This document shows positions 1 through 13,100 of a stretch of DNA of 64,000 nt, piece by piece (positions within the stretch are counted from its first letter, which is position 1; every line of letters begins with the position of its first letter). The stretch comes from Colletotrichum lupini (taxonomy: Eukaryota > Ascomycota > Sordariomycetes > Glomerellales > Glomerellaceae), in assembly GCF_023278565.1 (NCBI RefSeq), contig NC_064678.1, positions 1,860,001-1,924,000 on the forward strand, written 5' to 3'. Under the pieces are notes generated by a model. The model made no database searches, had not been told where the DNA came from, and saw nothing but the letters and a program-made list of their open reading frames with translations. The position numbers and the translations under genes are program-made.

Positions 1-198
1 CAGCTACCGCAGAGCCACGGTCCAATAAACTTGAGCAAATCGCCAGTCATTCAGTGGCGGCATTCTGGTAGCCTGAGCTCGCAAAAGGCCACAGCGATGA
101 CCAGCTTCCTTGAGCGGCGTATCACCTGTCGTTGATCCTAGCAGATGTCTGCTTGGCCAATGACCATCGTGTTTGGTTCGTGCAATAAAACAAGGTCG

Positions 199-2115
199 TC
201 AAGTCTGCCGAATGCCGTTGTCGTGTCTGTACAGATATTCGACCTCGGGATCGATCAGATGATCCACTGCATGTGGTGAGTACTCTGTCGACAGGACTGC
301 AGGAGATCCTGACTGGGACGTGTTTGTCCATTCCAGTGCGCTCGCAGGAATACCGACAAACGATGAAGGGGGTGTCTTGTCGACCCAACCGAAAGTAGGT
401 AGCTCGAGCCAGCTTGGTGTTGCCCCTTCGCCGTCGTCACACTTCCACAGCCATTCTGGCAGGTCCTCAAGGTCGTTCGTCCCATCGCTGTCGTCGTCGT
501 ACTCGTCAGTGAAGCCTTTCGATATCGATGCCGACTTCTCTGCGAAAGCTGCTAGGCGATCCATACGGTATCGGTGTACTCGATCTGCCTTGGCTGTGTT
601 GTCTGTCTCTTGGAGCAGCTTCTCCAAGTTGGCTAACGCTGTCATTGAAATCCTTTCATCTGCATCCGACGTTAGGGCGATGCGAGCTGCCGACTTGAAT
701 GACGTGATCGCCGCCGAGGTGCTGCCCATCCGATAGTACTTCACCCCGAGCTCGAGATTAACGGCGGCTTCCTGCTCGTCTGTCATACTGTATGCATTCA
801 TATGAGCAGTCAGCACCTCGACGGCCTCGTCCAGTCGGCCCTGTTTTTCCTTGCAGGCTGCGAGTAGGCCAGCATGCGACAGAGCCATATCGCCAAGCCA
901 AGAGTGATCTTGTCCCGAGGCCTCAGCCCGAGCCCGGTGGCGGCTGAGCATTGCCTCACAATCCTCCGGATCTTGTCGAGCAAAAATACAATCGAGATAG
1001 TCGCTGTACAGCAGGTGCGTCAAGTAGTTGGCCGAGCCCACCCGCTGCTCGATGTCTGGCAGCAGTAGAGCATACAACCGCATAGAGAGCTCGTAGTAGT
1101 CGGAGAAATCGGTCGCGCCCAGTCTACGCCAGATATGGGCGAGGATATGATGAGGCCCAAGCACAATCGGAATAAGCCCGGCCAAATAATCGAGAACCAG
1201 TCGAAGGAGATCATGTTTGTGATGGCGCTCCAGATACCAAAGCAGGCAGACCGTACGCGCAACAAAGTCTGGACTTTCGGCAGCTACAATTTCTTTCAGG
1301 GACTCGAAGGCCGGACCAAGGACACTGTTGATGTTGATCTGGTCTCCTCGTATCATGCATCGATTAACCAAAGCAAAGCTGGCTATGACTCTCTCGAATA
1401 AGTCATTACTGCGGTCTCCGGGGTTGAAACGGGTATTGGAGCAGTCGACGTCAAAATCGCACCACCAGGCTCCAGACGAAAAGGAGCCATCGATGTAATC
1501 TCGGAACAAGCAGAGAACCTGCTCGGTACTCTGCATCTCCATCGTTGGTGCCAAGGCTATCGCTGGGCTCGGAGGCGGCGAAGGTGTTCTGCAAGTCACC
1601 TCGAGTGCCGTTTGCACGCTGGGCGTCTGTCCCGCCCTGAATTTGGCCATCAACGAAGGGTTGCGTTTCAAATACCGGTTGATGTTGTCCAAATCTACTG
1701 GCTGCCCGCGGATTCTGAACTCAGTCGGTCTTTTCAGGAGGTCTCTGTCCCGCTTGAGAAGCATGATTGCCAGAACCTCATCACCTTTGAGCTTTTTGTC
1801 GAGACCCCATTTCCATATTCTCGACTTGTACATTTTGACGCTGCTATTCTTTAGTAACTGATACGCTCAACATACGGGAAGGCGGGCTTACGTGGCGGCA
1901 AAATGGTAGTCGCGCTGCATAATCTCCATGACCTCCTTCAACGACTTCTTCTCTTCTTGGTACAGGCGGGTAATGATCGGTCGCTTCGTCTCCCAGATCT
2001 CGGCGGGCACGCGCTTACGCGGCTTTGCTGACTGCCCAGAGCTTGTCATTTCGTCAGCTTCGGAGTCAGTCGATGTTTTCCGCTTCGGCGGCACGGCTAG
2101 GCTGGAATCTCTCAT
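199..2115 (-). CDS. Clr5-domain protein
   Basis: Two exons on the minus strand, 2115-1892 and 1843-199, joined by a 48-bp intron (GTAAGC donor, TAG acceptor); the product is about 622 aa. The N-terminal third matches the fungal Clr5 domain: a W...KRPIITRLY segment ends exon 1, and after the splice comes SVKMYKSRIWKWGLDKK, so the intron lies inside the domain and its removal restores it. The remainder has helical, TPR-like stretches (around residues 330-450) and an acidic segment with DDDSDGTNDLEDL near the C terminus. Clr5 was first described in fission yeast heterochromatic silencing; the many filamentous-fungal paralogues have no assigned role, so a chromatin or DNA-binding function is only inferred. 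The first ATG of the open frame is at 2115; the frame is open a little further upstream but without an ATG. Domain call good, function unknown. Confidence 0.85.
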
Positions 2116-5100
2116 GGCGTTGGCTTTGTTGGGATCTCGACTTGACAAACACAACGAATGTTTGATGTCAATGGCGGACCATGCACGATGGATTTATATC
2201 GGCGAACCTTCACTCTCACCGTAATGAGACAATTCATCAGAAGAACGCGGGGAATCAGACGGATATGTTATTTGAAAGCAGGAAAAAAGGGGACTCAAAC
2301 GGTAAGCAGTCGAACCGCTAAGCCCGGTAGGGCCCTGTCTTCCCGCCCCCATACCAGCACGACCGGCCTACTGGTGGCATTGGATTCAATGTCACCCCTC
2401 CCAGCGGCTGCACACCCCTGCAGCGAGAGGCCTTGCATCTGATGTCAATTATTATCGACCTTCCCCGAGCGGAATTGGACGGCCACAGATACCCGCTGAA
2501 CCGCTGCCGGCTCCCAGTCTTTCGCCAGGAAGGCAATTTAGTGGCCAAGATGGTGACCATCGCCTTACAGGGGAGGTGTAAGTGGGTAAGGCGCAGGGGG
2601 CTTAGGCAAGGTGCAGCAGGAGATCAGCAGTCAGTATTATCCGCAACGGTCAGATGCTAGCATGAGGCGGGCCAGCAACCCAATGTCAGACAGAAGTATT
2701 CCGACGACAACGGGCGATGAGTCGACGGCTATCGAGCTGGCGGTCGTGCCACTGCCACCATCAGGTGGAGTCGCTCTCTGACAGCTTGCAGCAGCCACAT
2801 CTGGACGGTTCAGAGTAAGTTTGGACAGGACTGAGATCATCACTGCCAACCGAGTTACAAACTGACCTCCCTCCAGTCCTCCATCTCTATGCGCACCACC
2901 CAACGTATCCGGTTGCCTGAAAGTGGCCCGAAACAAGATGAGGGGGCTCCGAATTCGACTGCCTGTCCAGGGTGGGGATCCGCCCTGGTAATCAACCACA
3001 ATGGCCGTTTCGACGCTGTCGCTCCTCCTCGACATGGAAGATTCCGCTGCCCCTCGACTGCAAATTCCCATCCAGAGTCGAAACAAGATGAAATGAAGAA
3101 GAGAGAAACTCCGAATAGAGTGAGGGATATGGCCCGCTTTGTCCGAGCTTGTGGGGAACGGGTCGGGTATCATCAGCACATGGCCGTTGCTTCCAGGCCA
3201 GGGCCCAGGGCTAGAGCCAGGAACCGAACACTCCAACGACGTGGACGCCAGAACGAAGAGGTCGCTCGAGGTCGCAGTATGTCGCGTTGAGACGAAAGGC
3301 TAGACTTCTTCGGGAACATGAAATTTGGGAGTCTACTGGTCCAGGGTGCGGCGTGGAAATTCGCTTGGTAGGCCAGTTGATTGGCGACGTTACGGATTGC
3401 CCATTGGAGAGAGATGCGAGCAAAAGCTATAGTATTTGTCGCGCGGCGGCCGCAGAGCCCCCATGAAGGTCCCATCGAAAACGGGTCTCCTTTATTGCTC
3501 CATCCAGAGACCGAGAGACCTCTACGGATACACTACGGAGTACGGCCTCTCCCTCAAGCCAGTCAGTCGGGTCAACACGCCGATTATCCCGGGCCTGTCT
3601 GCGGTCTTGTGGCCGGAGAGCGTGGGGCCCATTCACTGACGGCCCCGTAGGCCACGGGATTTGTCTCCCCTCTCCTGTGCAAAGAGCAGGGGGCGGAGGA
3701 GACATCAAAGCAAGGTACACATCAAGATCATGGATTCATGGATGGCAACCCCAATCCGTCCAATTAACGGCCCGAACATCACAAAACGCCTGTCCCATCG
3801 AACATCAGTTACCCGAGCCAACTGCTCGGTGTATCCAAGCATTTCACTAGCAAGCCAATTTCTCAGGCCAATCGCGTCCCGAGGGGAGTGGCGGGAGAGA
3901 AGTATGGCTGCCGTTGCCTCCTTCGAGATTTCCTCCCAGGCTGGTTAGACTTATACGGAGCCAACATCGCACCCCAGCAACTTTCTGTGGATCCCGCTAT
4001 TCAACACGTCGCATAGACCACCAAGAAGGGGTGACAAGAATCCATCGCCCTGGTTCGTGGGCAGAAGGGTGTCTACTACGTAACAAGCAATGAAGAGATC
4101 ATGCCATCCGAGATCATGCCCAGCACCGACGCGGGAAGCAGAATCGACGACATCGGACGGCCCGCAACCACATTTCCACGGCCGGGAGGCCCAGCTGCTG
4201 CCTGCACACGTCTCCCCCCATTGCTCGAATGGAGGTCAATCCACCAAATGGCGGGTTTGACGGAATGTACTTTCAGGCTACAGAATCCTATCGAGCGCGT
4301 GCAACTCCTTGAGCAAACACCATTTGAGGCTGCCTGGAGTCTCACATCTCCGTAACACACGCTCCGAGATGAGCCTAACCTTGACCCGCGGCTAACAAGC
4401 CAATCCTCTGTTATTTGGCCTGGTGGGGTACGGGCGGCCGCTCCTGGTGGCGCTCGGTATCTGATCGACGAGTATCCAGATCTAACGCTCCTTGATTGCA
4501 GTGACATGCAATTCCGGCCCCGATCCAAAGTCATGTCACAGTCACAGGTCAAGTCGCTAAAGGCCTCAGTAGTATCCGACGAAATGGCTCGACTGCCGAT
4601 CATACGAGCAATGTACAATCAAACAGAATCTGAAAAGAAAACATCGAGGCTGCAGTGATGGCAACTCTTGTCGTCATTCGGTGAGAGGTAAAGCCTCGAG
4701 GTGACGAGTATGGCGCATGACTGACTCCGTCCTCAAATGGCTGCCACACTGCTTGCGAATAGATCGAATTGCATTCGGTACCGATCATTTTCACGAAAGA
4801 TCTGAACTAATGCCGTAGGTCCACGGAGAACCCAAGCCGATCCTTCGTAGATGATCTGGATTCGTGAGAGGACTTTGGGATCAAGTCAAATTTCAGCCCT
4901 ATGCTGGTGCAAGCCGACAAGAGCATGTGGATACGACGTCTCAAAGTTCTTTTGACTCGGCCTAGGTTCAATGCCCGGATCGAAGTGTGATGCTGAATAC
5001 ACTCAATTCCACGCTGCAGAGCTATCGATCTTGGACCTATCGAGTCCTCGGGCATATGGCCTACACGATGTCGCATTGAGGCCATTCAGAACCTCAAGGC

Positions 5101-5757
5101 TCAACTTTCGCATTTCATTCGCAATTGAGCGAATCACAGTTGTCAGCAAGCATATCCCGGCAGCTATGCTTACTGGTGACTCCCCCGGTTACCGCAAGGC
5201 ACATGATCTGGCACGATGGGACTTTGGTTCAGTTGCAACAACTCCAATGTTGACGGCTTGCTGAACAACGGGCACATCCAGAAAATTTCATCCTCCGTCT
5301 TCTTCACAACTTCGCCACACGTATCCGGCCAAGAATGGTTTTGTTTTCCAAACGAAAGTGTCAGTAACTGCAAAAGTCCTTCCTGGGAAGTGGCATAGGA
5401 CTGGTTGAGAAACGGGTCCCGTCAGGCAGTCTTCCTGCTGTGCCCGGCACGTCCCCGTTGCCTGCCTTGAGTTGACCGGGGGGTGTGGGCTGAACCCAAG
5501 AACAACGACACCAACTGACGGCTCTGCCTAGCTTAGGGCCAAGTTTTCTCAAGTCATTAGAGATACTATGAAAGCTCCAGTGTGTCGTTTTCTTGTACAC
5601 CTCTTTGAAGCTTTGCCGCGCAGGGCTGGTTCTTCAACTTTCCAAAGTCCCTCCGCCTTTTACCTGGCTTTGTCTTTCACGACCGGCGGTGGGAAGAACT
5701 TCTCCCTCTACCTATCCATCCTCAAAGATATAAACCTCGTGCAAGACCGCCTTCAGA
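2116..5757. other. 3.6-kb gap without a supported gene
   Basis: Between the divergent Clr5-domain gene and the 132-aa protein gene. Several 90-200 codon open frames exist on both strands, but none has recognisable motifs or a convincing splice-extended model. It should hold the promoters of both flanking genes. A pyrimidine-rich leader is visible just before 5758. Confidence 0.5.
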
Positions 5758-6214
5758 ATGAGCCAGCAAGACCAGCAAGCCTCTCGAAGCGCATTGAGTT
5801 ACTCCTCAACTCACCAAGCATCGCCCACTCAAGCATCGTATACAGATCAAGACACAAGCGAGCTTCTACGCAAGCTCCAAGAAACTACAGTACGTCTAAG
5901 CTCAAGTTTTGACTGGAGGTGTTGACTAACACAGAGGGGCTGATTAGATTGCGGCTTTGAGGACATCGAACAACACGATGGACTCCCACGGCGGCGGCAG
6001 CTCGAAGGGCACCTCACCCGATGACAAAGGCAAAGGCTACGACCAGTATGCCATCTTCGATGGCTTACTTCCTCGGATAGAGACCAGAGGACAGAGCAAA
6101 AACTCGTCGAAGAAGAGTAGCGGCAAGAAGAAGGAAAGCAAGGGCTCTAGTCAACAGTACGTTTCCACGGCGGACAACCAACCGGCGGGTGCTGATGGAC
6201 CGAGTCATAGTTGA
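5758..6214 (+). CDS. Small hydrophilic protein of unknown function
   Basis: Two exons, 5758-5889 and 5948-6214, with a 58-bp intron (donor GTACGT, acceptor TTAG) in phase 0; 132 aa. The N terminus is Ser/Gln/Thr-rich (MSQQDQQASRSALSYSS...), followed by a short amphipathic stretch ending in LLRKLQETT at the splice junction. The middle carries YDQYAIFDGLLPRIETRG, the most protein-like segment, then a Lys/Ser-rich basic tract (residues about 95-115) that could be a nuclear localisation signal or RNA-contacting tail. There is no signal peptide or membrane segment. I do not recognise the family. The in-frame splice with consensus sites and the pyrimidine-rich leader argue it is a real gene; length and disorder make it uncertain. 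Confidence 0.6.
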
Positions 6215-8223
6215 AGAAGTCACGGCGTGACCATAAACGATCAATTGCTGTTGATCATGAGGGCGCTCGATTTCACCACAGCGTATCTCTTTCGCAATTC
6301 GATGTCGATGCCAGCTCTGAGTTGATTCGGAGGGCCCTTCGGGCTGTATGTGGGGCTAGTGAGATTTCCATTAATGACGGCGTAACATGACGTCGGAAGA
6401 CGTTTGGGTTTAGGCATGGGGTTTCTAGTCGGACAACGCATTTATTGGATTTGATTTATTTCAGGCTTTCTGTCAACATGTCTCATATCGATTTAATACC
6501 TCATTGCTATCTACGAACCTACACTGCACGTCATTCATGTTATTCACAAAGACAGACAAGTAGTCGTGTTGTCTCTCACCCTCTTCGCAACGAGTGGACT
6601 GTGTCATAGCTTCCGCGTTGAGAGCGGCAGGCAGCGGCCGCCCAAGAACATGGGTGGGATGGAGGGGCATGCACCGCGGCATTCGAGCGGTCACGGCGCT
6701 AAAGGCCGGGTCCCGTGTGCCTTCAGGCTACCAGTGCTCTCGGTGAATGCCAAAGTAGCTCGGTGAGTCGAGCATCGGAGTACTTTTGAGGTGTCATCTT
6801 CAACCTTGACTCCGAACTATGTCGGCTCTAATGATCACAGTCACTGTGTCACAGCAAGTTGAGCGAGCTGAAGCCTAACGTGCCGGTCAACCAGCCCCTC
6901 TTTTTGCCTCCGAATACGGGTACCCTTGCTACGCCGTCCTTGGCTTCTAACAACTTCATGTCTAGAACCTGGAAACAGATGCAGCTTGCAAACACAGGTT
7001 TACAACAAGTCAACAGTATGGACCCCTCGCCTAGCACCGACCTTAAAGCAACAGGGTCAGTTAGCGGTTCGCAGAGTTTTCCTCCCTTTAGGCGCAATAA
7101 AGCCCCCCGTCGAAAGATGCGAAGCGAACATGGGGTTCCACAACGCCTATGGGCCATGACCCTGAACCCCACGAGTTGAGTGTGATCGCTTGACCTCGAA
7201 TGACCATCCGCGAACGGAATAGCGCAGAGTCGGCCGCCGGGTGGATCTTGAGGAGAATCGGATAAGCGACGCCAGATCAACCACTTGTCGCAACTTTGAT
7301 TTTCTTCAGACTTCCTTGCTAAGAGAAGCGAGCCGAGATGACAAGCAGATACTTTCCAGGGAGACTCCCGACCGCAAGTTTGGAAAGTTGTCGGGGGCAC
7401 TAGTATCAGGCCAAGCTACTGAGCCAGGGAGCGTCATTCGGCGGGCGGCCGCCCGGTAGCCCGGGGGTGTTCCGGAGTTGTCCGGGCGGACAGAGACATC
7501 GTCCGGACACAAGTCACAAGCAGCACCTGGTTTTTTGCAAAGAGTACTTGCCTTTGAGGGAGAGAGGAATCCACAACCTGCTCATCCCGAGGCTGCTTCT
7601 CTGGTTGGCCAATCACTTTGATTTCGTATCCATCTAACCCGACAACGTGCTTACTATTACTCAACCGGCAGCGGCAGATACGGATACGTAATCACGGGAG
7701 GCGGCTAAGCGGCGGTGCTGGAGATGCGGTAACGCGGCGAAGCCACACCAAGTGACTTACACCTACGTTTTCTCTCTCTGCCATGGCCCATGGGGCACAT
7801 GCGCGGGCGGGCGCGGCGTCCGCCTCCCACGAGCATCACTTTGGGTCCCTGAATTGGTCACCAGGCTTAGCGTCATCTCCAACAAACCACAGATCATTGA
7901 ACACCTCTTCCCCCCCTCTTCCCCCCGGCACTCAAGAACCCTAGTCTACCGTCATCGTGGGAGCCCGGCGGGCGGGCGGGCGCGTAGGGCAGGGGCGCGC
8001 CACGAACCGTGGGCTTATGGAGACTAGGACTACGGGACACAAGCATTCGACAGAGTCACTTTTATGGTAAGGGATTCGAGAGAGAGGGAAAGAGACTAGG
8101 TCGTTACGAAGTAGTGGGTGTGCCTCGTGCCTCATGCCAACGCTGTAGAGTTTGACAAATACTCAGCCCTGGTTGACGTGTGTACCTGGCTAGACTGAGG
8201 CCAGCCCTGTTGCTCTGCAGTGG

Positions 8224-8244
8224 GTGTGTGTGTGTGTGTGTGTG
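8224..8244. repeat. (GT)n microsatellite
   Basis: About ten and a half uninterrupted GT units in the gene-free region. Confidence 0.9.
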
Positions 8245-9829
8245 CTATTCGTTATCCCGCACCACTTCAATTCCTTGCGTGGTCCGGTATCCCGGGAACC
8301 TATCCTAGGACGAAGGAAAGGTAAAGGGGAGTAGGGTATACCACTGCGTAGGATTCTTTGCGTCAAGATTGTTATCTAACCTCCCCCTATTCCTAATCGA
8401 GACCTTGAAGCACGTGGGACTTTGGTTTTCCTACCTCTTGGTAACGTTTCTCTAGATTTCCCAGCAGCGCGAGGATTCGGTTCCTTCCAAAGGGAAGCGT
8501 CTTGACCTGCATTCGGGCTGGCGAATGAGGATGATGAAAAGTGCCGTGAGACCAACGCAGTTTTCGTATGGCTCTAACCCTTTCTTGCTTGCGCGGCTGT
8601 TCGCCAATGCAGTCGGTCAGATCGAGGGGACAATTGTAGGATTCGATATGGCCCTATCGTACAGTACTAACTAACCAAGCTGGACTGAGGGCGGGTTCCT
8701 CGGGGCCGAACGGACTTGACGACAAGATGACCCGACTCTGTCATTACAGCATGGCAACGCGAAGATACGGCATGGAAGAAGATTGACGTATTTCGTGGTG
8801 TTTAACCCCTACCTCTATCCTATGCAAGTCAGGTCGCAATTGTTCGTCTTTGGTCAGATCGATGGGCCATCCAACACACCCCAGGATACCGGCTGCTATC
8901 GACCAACAGCGGGCCTGTATGTAAGAATACATGTGAAGAATGTACCCAAGCATGCACGCCCTTGAAGAGAAAGCGATCCGAATATAGTGTACACGAGGCC
9001 AGGAACCCCCCTTGTCTCATCGTATCGACTTTACCGCTCTCGTTGAGGAGAATCTCCCAGGGCTGCAGCGAGACCCTCCCACGTATCCCCCCTCCCCCTC
9101 CCCTATATGATCTATCTATCCAACCACGCACTCATCGAGTCCGAAGGGAGTCCGAATGCCCCGCTCCAGGCGGGGCCGCCAGCGGGAAGAAGGGTGACGT
9201 TCGTTCGTCAGTCCATGCGGCCGGGTTCACGGCGACGTCTCCTCGGGAGATGGGGTACGGGTAGCAGTGGTACATGGGGCGCGACATTGCCCGGGTCCTT
9301 CTAATCGTGGACTACTGGGATCCCGTCTAGACGACGGATGCAGAAAGCGTTGCCAGAGCCCACACTTACTCTCTGTCTCTCTCTTGCGTACTATCAACCA
9401 GGCTGCCAGATTAACTCGGCTCGGGAGGAAGGGTGAGGGGGGTTCATCCTCATTACCCACGGACACGGACACGGGGAGAGGAAGAGATACCCTACCTTGG
9501 CTATGGGTCCTTTTCTTCAGATTGTTTACTGAATTAGTACTGAGGTCTAGGAGTGTGTGGGACTGAGCCACCGAACTAAGTTTGATGGGAAGGACTTTGA
9601 GCCGTCTAGCTCGGAGCCATGAGGCTATTCAGACGTCAACGAGGGGTAATGTATCGTCCCACGGCCATCATTCTGATCAGCAAAGGCCAAGAACAACTTT
9701 GCTTATGCACCCGCCTAACCTGCGGCGGGTATGTTTGGAGGCTTAGGCTTCTGCATGTTCCTTTTTTGTGTTCTTTTCTGTAGCTTGTGCAGCTTTTTCT
9801 GCGGGAATGACGCCGTTTCCCTCCACGTC

Positions 9830-9830
<1 letters not shown>

Positions 9831-9870
<40 letters not shown>

Positions 9871-9963
9871 CAAGGGGGCCTCCGCTTTTTTTTTCTCCCC
9901 CTGTCTCGCTCCGCTCTTTCCCCCCCCCCCCCCTCCCCCCCCCCTTTTCCCCCCCCCTCGCCT

Positions 9964-9990
<27 letters not shown>
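9831..9990. repeat. Poly-C homopolymer cluster
   Basis: An uninterrupted run of 39 C (9831-9869), then a mixed stretch with a T run, then further C runs broken only by occasional T (from 9921), ending in a 27-C run (9964-9990). The minus strand is correspondingly a set of long G tracts, with G-quadruplex potential; the plus strand could form i-motifs. Long reading frames across it encode only Pro or Gly/Arg-rich low complexity and are not genes. Length accuracy of such runs is doubtful in any assembly. Confidence 0.9.
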
Positions 9991-9994
<4 letters not shown>

Positions 9995-10146
9995 GGCGTG
10001 CAACGAGGAAAAAGGGACTTTGGTATTTTTTCTCTCCGGCTTGAGCTTGTTTCTTCTCTCCATGGCCCCACGCGTCGCATATTTGCCCCTTTTCGGATGC
10101 TGCGTTTAGGCTCCCCCACCGGTGCACAGCATCTTTGCGTGGTTGC

Positions 10147-10164
10147 GGTGGTGGTGGTGGTGGT
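10147..10164. repeat. (GGT)6 microsatellite
   Basis: Six GGT units, about 150 bp downstream of the C-tract cluster. Confidence 0.85.
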
Positions 10165-13100
10165 GTTTCGTAGGGCTAGGTGCATGTACGGAAGGAGGTT
10201 GGTTGGTGATCAGGCAACAAGACGTGCCTTTTTCGAGAAACGGCCAAGCGCCTTTGTGTCTGACTGCAGGAAGTGGGATTTAGACAAGCACGTCCGCGGC
10301 AAAGCAATGATTGACAGCCAAGACTCGACGTTAAACGGCCGCCTAGGTATCGTCTCCTTGCTCTACCGAGGGGCTGGGCCCACGGATGTTCCCATTGTTG
10401 CGTAATCTACGAATGCCGGGTATCGCGGACTTTGCGGCGGACTAATACCGTGGAGTTAGGAGGAGAGTTCACCGATGAACCTGGATATTCCAGGTTTAGC
10501 ACGCTCGCGGAAACTTTGCGGAGAGTCGTGTTTCGGTCTGTGTTTGTTATTTCTGTCCAGCCTCAATACCAACGGCAAATCTCGTGCTTGTGTATTGTCC
10601 CGGTGTCCGTCGGGATAGAGCCAACGGTGAGGGAGTGTTCACCGAGTGGAGGTGGATGCTGTCAATCCCGGGAGGTCGGTGGTATAGAGATTCCCGCCTA
10701 GAGATGGACGTAGTCCATTTGTCGACTTGGCTCGATCATGGTTCCTCCGCACCGTTTCCTTCAGGCTTGACTTCATACCTCAGAATCCAAGTGGCTTGAG
10801 GGATCCAGGCAACATCAAATCGTCCGGCTGTGAGGCCCGCGATGCGGCCTAACCCCTCTTTTGCTATCTTCCCCAATCCGCGGAGGAGGCTCCGTGGAGG
10901 GGACCTTTGCTTCCGTGGCGTTTGAGCTTGTTCTTCTCGTGCAGTTACGGGTGTGTCTTAACGCCATCATCATCTATGTCTCACCATCCCACCCCTCTCG
11001 CCTGACCTTTCCCGCTCACGCGCGTGTGCGGGTATCACGCGGTTGGCGTTTAATAGGTTTGAGTGGCGGCTGGTATGTCCCTTGACGATGAGGATCGACT
11101 ATGGATAGCAGGCAGCCTTTTAGACTCGGCTGGCGTGTCTGTGGGTGCGTTGCCAACGTTTTCGAGTAAAGAATTTTGGAACTTTGGTATTCTGTGGCCC
11201 CTGAGACTTCTCTCAGAGTACCGTTCTCGCCGCCTCGTCTCTATTGACGAGGGTTCGTTCCTAGCTTCTTGGCTGGGAGCCGCTTATGTGGAAGAAGGCG
11301 TGTAGGTAAAGCATAGTTCCAGAATAGAATCGGGGTAGCGGCTGAATCTCTCCCCTGAAGCCTTGAGGGTCTGGTATCACGGCATGCTAGACTATCGAGG
11401 CAGCGATATAATTTGCTCTGCGCCAAACCCCTTGGCGTTAACCGTGGGTCTCAAGATTGCTCCTGGGATATTAACCTGTTGCCTTGAAACGATCTGCAAG
11501 TCTTCGGTGGCTTGCTTCTGGCAGATGTGGACCATCATGTCTTGTCTCGGCGTTAGTTGAGGTCCGCTTCGTTTCGCTGGGTAGAGGTTGCTGCCTATGA
11601 GGGGGTGACGGGCATGTTTACGAGGCCTCAGAGAGGGGTGAGAAAGAGACCAAATACTTTAATGGAATATTCTGGTGCAGCACCTAGAATAGCTTGGGGC
11701 GTTTGTGTAGACCTTGGATGTGTCTCGATCAAAATGGCCTGATGGACCGTGGCAGGGCTTGTCTGCTGGGAGGCTTGCTAGTCATGTGTGCTGAACTGTA
11801 ACGGCGAGTTTTGATCCAGCTTCCAACAGCATGTTCTGGAAGGAACTTTGAATTGATTTAGGCAACTTTTATTGACCTTGTTGGAGAACTCGGGTTCGCC
11901 TTGCTGGTTGGGGAAACATCGATGGCAAGAGGCATTCCCCATCGCGTTGGGAAAGAGCCATAGCTGCTTATACTGAGTACCTTGTTTACCTTAGTAAGGA
12001 AGTGGAGGATGGGGCTGAAGATTTCAACTGTCTGATTGTCTTTCAGAATAGGGCTTAGATCTGTGAATTCGATGTCACCTGATTATGCCTTGCGTGTACC
12101 CGGGGTTGTTAAACGACCAACCCCTCTAGAACGCTCCTTTGATTCAGTTAAGGCCATCATGCTGGATGACAGGCTCGCTTCCGACGTTTGGCATTGGCTC
12201 ACCTAGACAAGGCGACTAAGGACAAAGTGCTCACGAGCTTCTCATCATGTACGTTCAGTAAAGGTAGCAACGCCATGCCTTGTTCCTACATTAACTCCTC
12301 ATTTAGCATTCACCAACAGTCCTTCTCACGTATTCGTTACCTAATCGTACTAGCAAGCTGATGGATAACAAGGTAAATCCTAGTGATCTAGTTGAGAGTA
12401 TATTCACTTATAAACCTTCAGTGGGCTTAGTCCATCGATGCCTCCCATGTATTCGTTGGTCCTCATCAACGAGCCGGCGGACGCTGAGCGATTCTAGTTG
12501 GATGATGGTATTCTTCATAGAGAGTTTAGCTAAGCAGACGTTATAGGATATATCATAGGACACCGATGTGTTCACTACCGATGGTCGCGAACTACCAGTC
12601 TCAGTTGTCTCGAATGTATCGAGCTCAATTATAGAGATGAAGCAAGGTGATCTCAGTTGCGGCTTAAACCTTGCTTAAATAGGTATCGTGGAACTGCTGT
12701 GGCACAGCTTTTGATGGAGATGGCAACAAGGGGGAGGGTTTGAACAGACGTCGAGTCCCATTGGAGAAGCTTAACATCTCTAACGCGGAATGACGATCTT
12801 TTCAATACCTTGACTTGTTCATACCATGCATGGTTATGAGGTCTGAAGTAGATCACGGTATTCGGCTGGGGGAAGGGCGGGGTGGAGAAACCAAAATGCT
12901 CATCGCCGAAAAGCTGAAAGGAGTCTCTGGTTACAGGATCGCAATCTCTCAGTCATTCAGTACCTTCCCACCTTGAGTGAAAATCTAATGTGGATGGCGA
13001 TGATGATAGTACTGCCGGAGCAACCAAGAGTGAGGACACCACAAGCACCGGGCGATCGTAGCCGTTGATAGAGACTGCTGAAAGGTTTCCTTCTCGCGAT

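Noticed and set aside
2637..3236. 199-codon minus-strand frame
   Set aside because: No recognised motif, no splice-extended model, and equally long overlapping frames on the other strand.
4076..4618. 180-codon minus-strand frame
   Set aside because: Composition is rich in Arg/Ser with irregular Cys, typical of chance frames; no family signature.
7434..7664. 76-codon minus frame with a protein-like N-terminal half
   Set aside because: No ATG start, and extending it needs a GC donor without family support; left out.
9636..10405. Pro-rich and Gly/Arg-rich frames of 100-220 codons over the C tracts
   Set aside because: They exist only because homopolymers have no stops, in several frames and both strands at once.
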